From Hesseltinella vesiculosa (taxonomy: Eukaryota > Mucoromycota > Mucoromycetes > Mucorales > Cunninghamellaceae), in assembly GCA_002104935.1 (NCBI GenBank), contig MCGT01000004.1, forward strand, positions 248,001 through 312,000: DNA of 64,000 nt. Reading direction: 5' to 3'. The notes below the pieces were generated by a model. That model saw only the letters and a program-made list of their open reading frames with translations. It searched no databases and was not told the DNA's origin. Positions within the stretch are counted from its first letter, which is position 1. Each line of letters starts with the position of its first letter. The translations under genes and the position numbers were made by a program. This document shows, in pieces, positions 62,024 through 64,000 of the stretch.

Positions 62024-64000
62024 TCAAAAAATGGGGTCCTTGGTGAGTTGACCATAGGCACGTAGTGCGATGCATGTTGCGGACAGAGTATCCCGGCCAA
62101 ACGAGTTCTTGCATTCTTTGTAGCAAGCACAATTTGGATTCGCACAGCAGCTTGTTCCAAGGTTCAGCTTCCTTTTGCCCATCGTCAGCTTCCTTGGGTG
62201 AATGATTCGTTCGCGGCAATATGGGCAAACCATGCTGGTCCGTGCTTCGTTGGTGATTAGAGCGATGGAATGCTGCCGGGTGAATTGTCGATGCCACTTT
62301 CCACTTAATCGCAAATGCCCCTTATACGAGTACCAGTTCCTGTCCCTGCATGGCCGATAGCTTGTATCAGAGTTTTTTGAGGGTGTTGACGTTTCTTCTC
62401 GACCACGATCTTGGTTTTGACAAGCTTGGTTCGCCAAGCAATAAGGCGGCGCCTTCGTTCAAACTTGGGCTGGTGGTAAAAGGCACGGATGGCTGGGGTC
62501 TGTTCTCGGATCCGGTCATATCGATCTTGGAATGTTTCTAGGTTAAAAGCAGTTGAGAGGATGTTCTCGGCAACGATAGTCTCAGCCTGTTGTGCAGCTT
62601 GGCCACTGGGGGACTACAAAAAAAAACAACAGTTGAGCTTGGTCACACGCCAGCGAGGTGAAAGAGGTTGTATACCTTGGCTTTGTCATGTTTCATTTTC
62701 TTGTTGAACTGGTGTTGACCAGTCTTCCATGATATGTCTCGAGCAGTGATCAAAGTGGGCTTGCCAAGTCTCACCATCTGGCCAGCCTTGATTGCTTCCA
62801 GATCAGAAACCGAATGGGTCACGGTGGTGGCGAGAGTAACAACACCATAGTCAGTTCCAGAAATCAGGAGGTCATTGGTATCGATTTTCAAGATGGTGTG
62901 CCGAGGATCTTCCTCCACACGTGTGGTTTTCTTGAGTTCAGTGGGAGGGAGGGGCGATTCCTTGTCCTTGGATTTCTTCTTTCCTTTCTTTGCTTGTTCT
63001 TCCTCAGCCTTTGGAAAAAAAACAATCGGGTCACGTTCGTCCTGCTCCTAACCAACTCCCCACCAAAACGCATACCTTTTGAAGAGTATAGCGGGTGGAC
63101 CGCAAGTTTGCCAGACCGTCCTGTACACTGTGCACATCTCGTGTTGCTTGCTGGAGGCTGTTCTTCAATGTACGTTCGACCTTCACATCGTCGAATTTTT
63201 GTGCAGCAGGGTCTAGTGAATAAAAAATAAAAAAAATGAGAGGTACAGATGAGACTACATATCTTTTCACTCTTTGGAATTACCATTGTTCTTCATCGAT
63301 TGCCGATGCTTCATCAAGGCATTGCTGCAGTCCCGCTTGGTTCTGGAGAGTCGATCTCGTTCTTTTTCCTTCTCAGCAATATTGGTCATCAGAGTGTCAA
63401 GTGAGTGTGGAGTGGATGGAGGCACGGGGTTGGACTGTTCTTGCTTCAATCGCTGTGCGTAGAGGGAGATTTGCCTTGGCTTCACTGTTTGACCTTGCAT
63501 GGACGCATCGTTTGCAGGGCTAATGTCCATCCTGTGCATAAATTCAATACCATTTTTTTGGCAGATGGAGTTGATGGCAGACATGTCGAAAAGGCAGCCA
63601 AATACTTGATCTTTTCGCCGGCGCGCTTCGTTGGCAGACGTAATACCTTGACTGCGCTTCATATCCAAGGGCTTGCCAAATAATTCGTAGATAACGGCGG
63701 CATCAATGGATAGAGCGTAGAGCGAACCGGTGGACACAGCTGGGGCATAGCGCATGCAGAATTGGTGGTATCCACAGAGCCGAAGCAAGGCGTTGCCAAA
63801 AAACAGTAGGTTCACTCGGCAGTACTTGGGCTGGTCTACAGAGATAATGAACGGCTTGATGTTGCTGTAAATGAGCTTCAGGGCTTGTGATTCCTTGTCA
63901 GAAAGGTCTAGTTTCTTGGTGTAGGACTTCATCACGTCCTCTGTCAAGCTAGACACGTTTTCATTGTAGATCATGCGTGTCAGGATACCTTGCAATGTGC
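62024..64000 (-). CDS. TnpB/Fanzor-like RNA-guided nuclease (5' end outside window, apparent frameshift)
   Basis: Partial gene; exons 64000-63284, 63212-63076, 63008-62676 and 62613-62024, continuing past the right edge. Fanzors are eukaryotic relatives of transposon TnpB and cut DNA with an omega-type guide RNA. Seen: a RuvC-I-like segment LLISGTDYGVVTLATT (Asp near 62850), a charged helical insert (KKMKHDKAK...QAAQQAETIVAENIL), then IGHAGTGTGTRIRG, TNEARTSMVCPYC (alternative Glu near 62247 and first zinc-knuckle Cys pair), CCANPNC (second Cys pair) and GRDTLSATCIALRAYG (RuvC-III Asp near 62091). Between TRIRG and HLRLSGKW the frame moves by -1 at a run of four G (plus-strand CCCC, 62318-62321), so the last exon is not one open frame. 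This may be decay, a sequence error or an unrecognised intron. The assignment to Fanzor1-type rather than another TnpB-like group is inferred. Confidence 0.75.

Overview
This window looks like nuclear DNA of an early-diverging filamentous fungus, most likely Mucoromycota (Mucorales-like). The basis is: many short GT-AG introns (roughly 40-130 nt) that very often carry long poly-T or poly-A runs; compact gene blocks separated by repeat-rich, gene-poor DNA; and a gene set that includes an RNA-dependent RNA polymerase, a SMARCAL1-type annealing helicase, CAND1, CENP-W and a TnpB/Fanzor-like nuclease. The species cannot be named from sequence alone. Exon models below were built by hand from splice signals and frame. 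For every complete gene model the exon lengths sum to a multiple of three, which is internal support for the junctions.

Layout. 0.2-16.5 kb is a dense gene block: PIF1 helicase (-), RdRP (-), SMARCAL1-like helicase with a GRF zinc finger (+, divergent from RdRP), a Gin4/Hsl1/BRSK-like kinase (+) and the splicing factor SMU1 (-). 16.5-19.2 kb is repeats. 19.24-21.80 kb holds an unusual gene of 12 exons whose 11 introns are all phase 1, with internal exons of 9, 9, 12, 15 and 18 nt. It encodes a 526-residue low-complexity protein with a basic C-terminus that I do not recognise. 21.8-43.9 kb is a large gene-poor tract: diverged segmental duplications, two dispersed repeat families that each keep a conserved peptide frame, a purine tract, a GC-rich block of strong hairpins near 31.5-31.8 kb, and a possible decayed or orphan gene at 41.7-43.05 kb. 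43.9-60.7 kb is a second dense block: ORC2 (+), a STE11-type MAPKKK (-), CENP-W (+, divergent from STE11), a small conserved nuclear-looking protein (-), the ZNG1/CobW zinc GTPase (+), CAND1 (+) and an RGS-domain protein (+). 60.7-62.0 kb is repeat-bearing intergenic DNA. 62.0-64.0 kb is the 3' part of a TnpB/Fanzor-like gene (-) that runs off the right edge.

Functional themes: genome maintenance and replication (PIF1, SMARCAL1-like, ORC2, CENP-W), RNA biology (RdRP for RNA silencing, SMU1 for splicing) and signalling/ubiquitin control (Gin4-like kinase, STE11, RGS, CAND1, ZNG1). The genes are housekeeping-type and are not an operon-like system. The most unusual items are the phase-1 micro-exon gene, the Fanzor-like nuclease with an apparent frameshift, the GRF-HARP-SNF2 architecture, and the dispersed repeats with conserved peptide frames.
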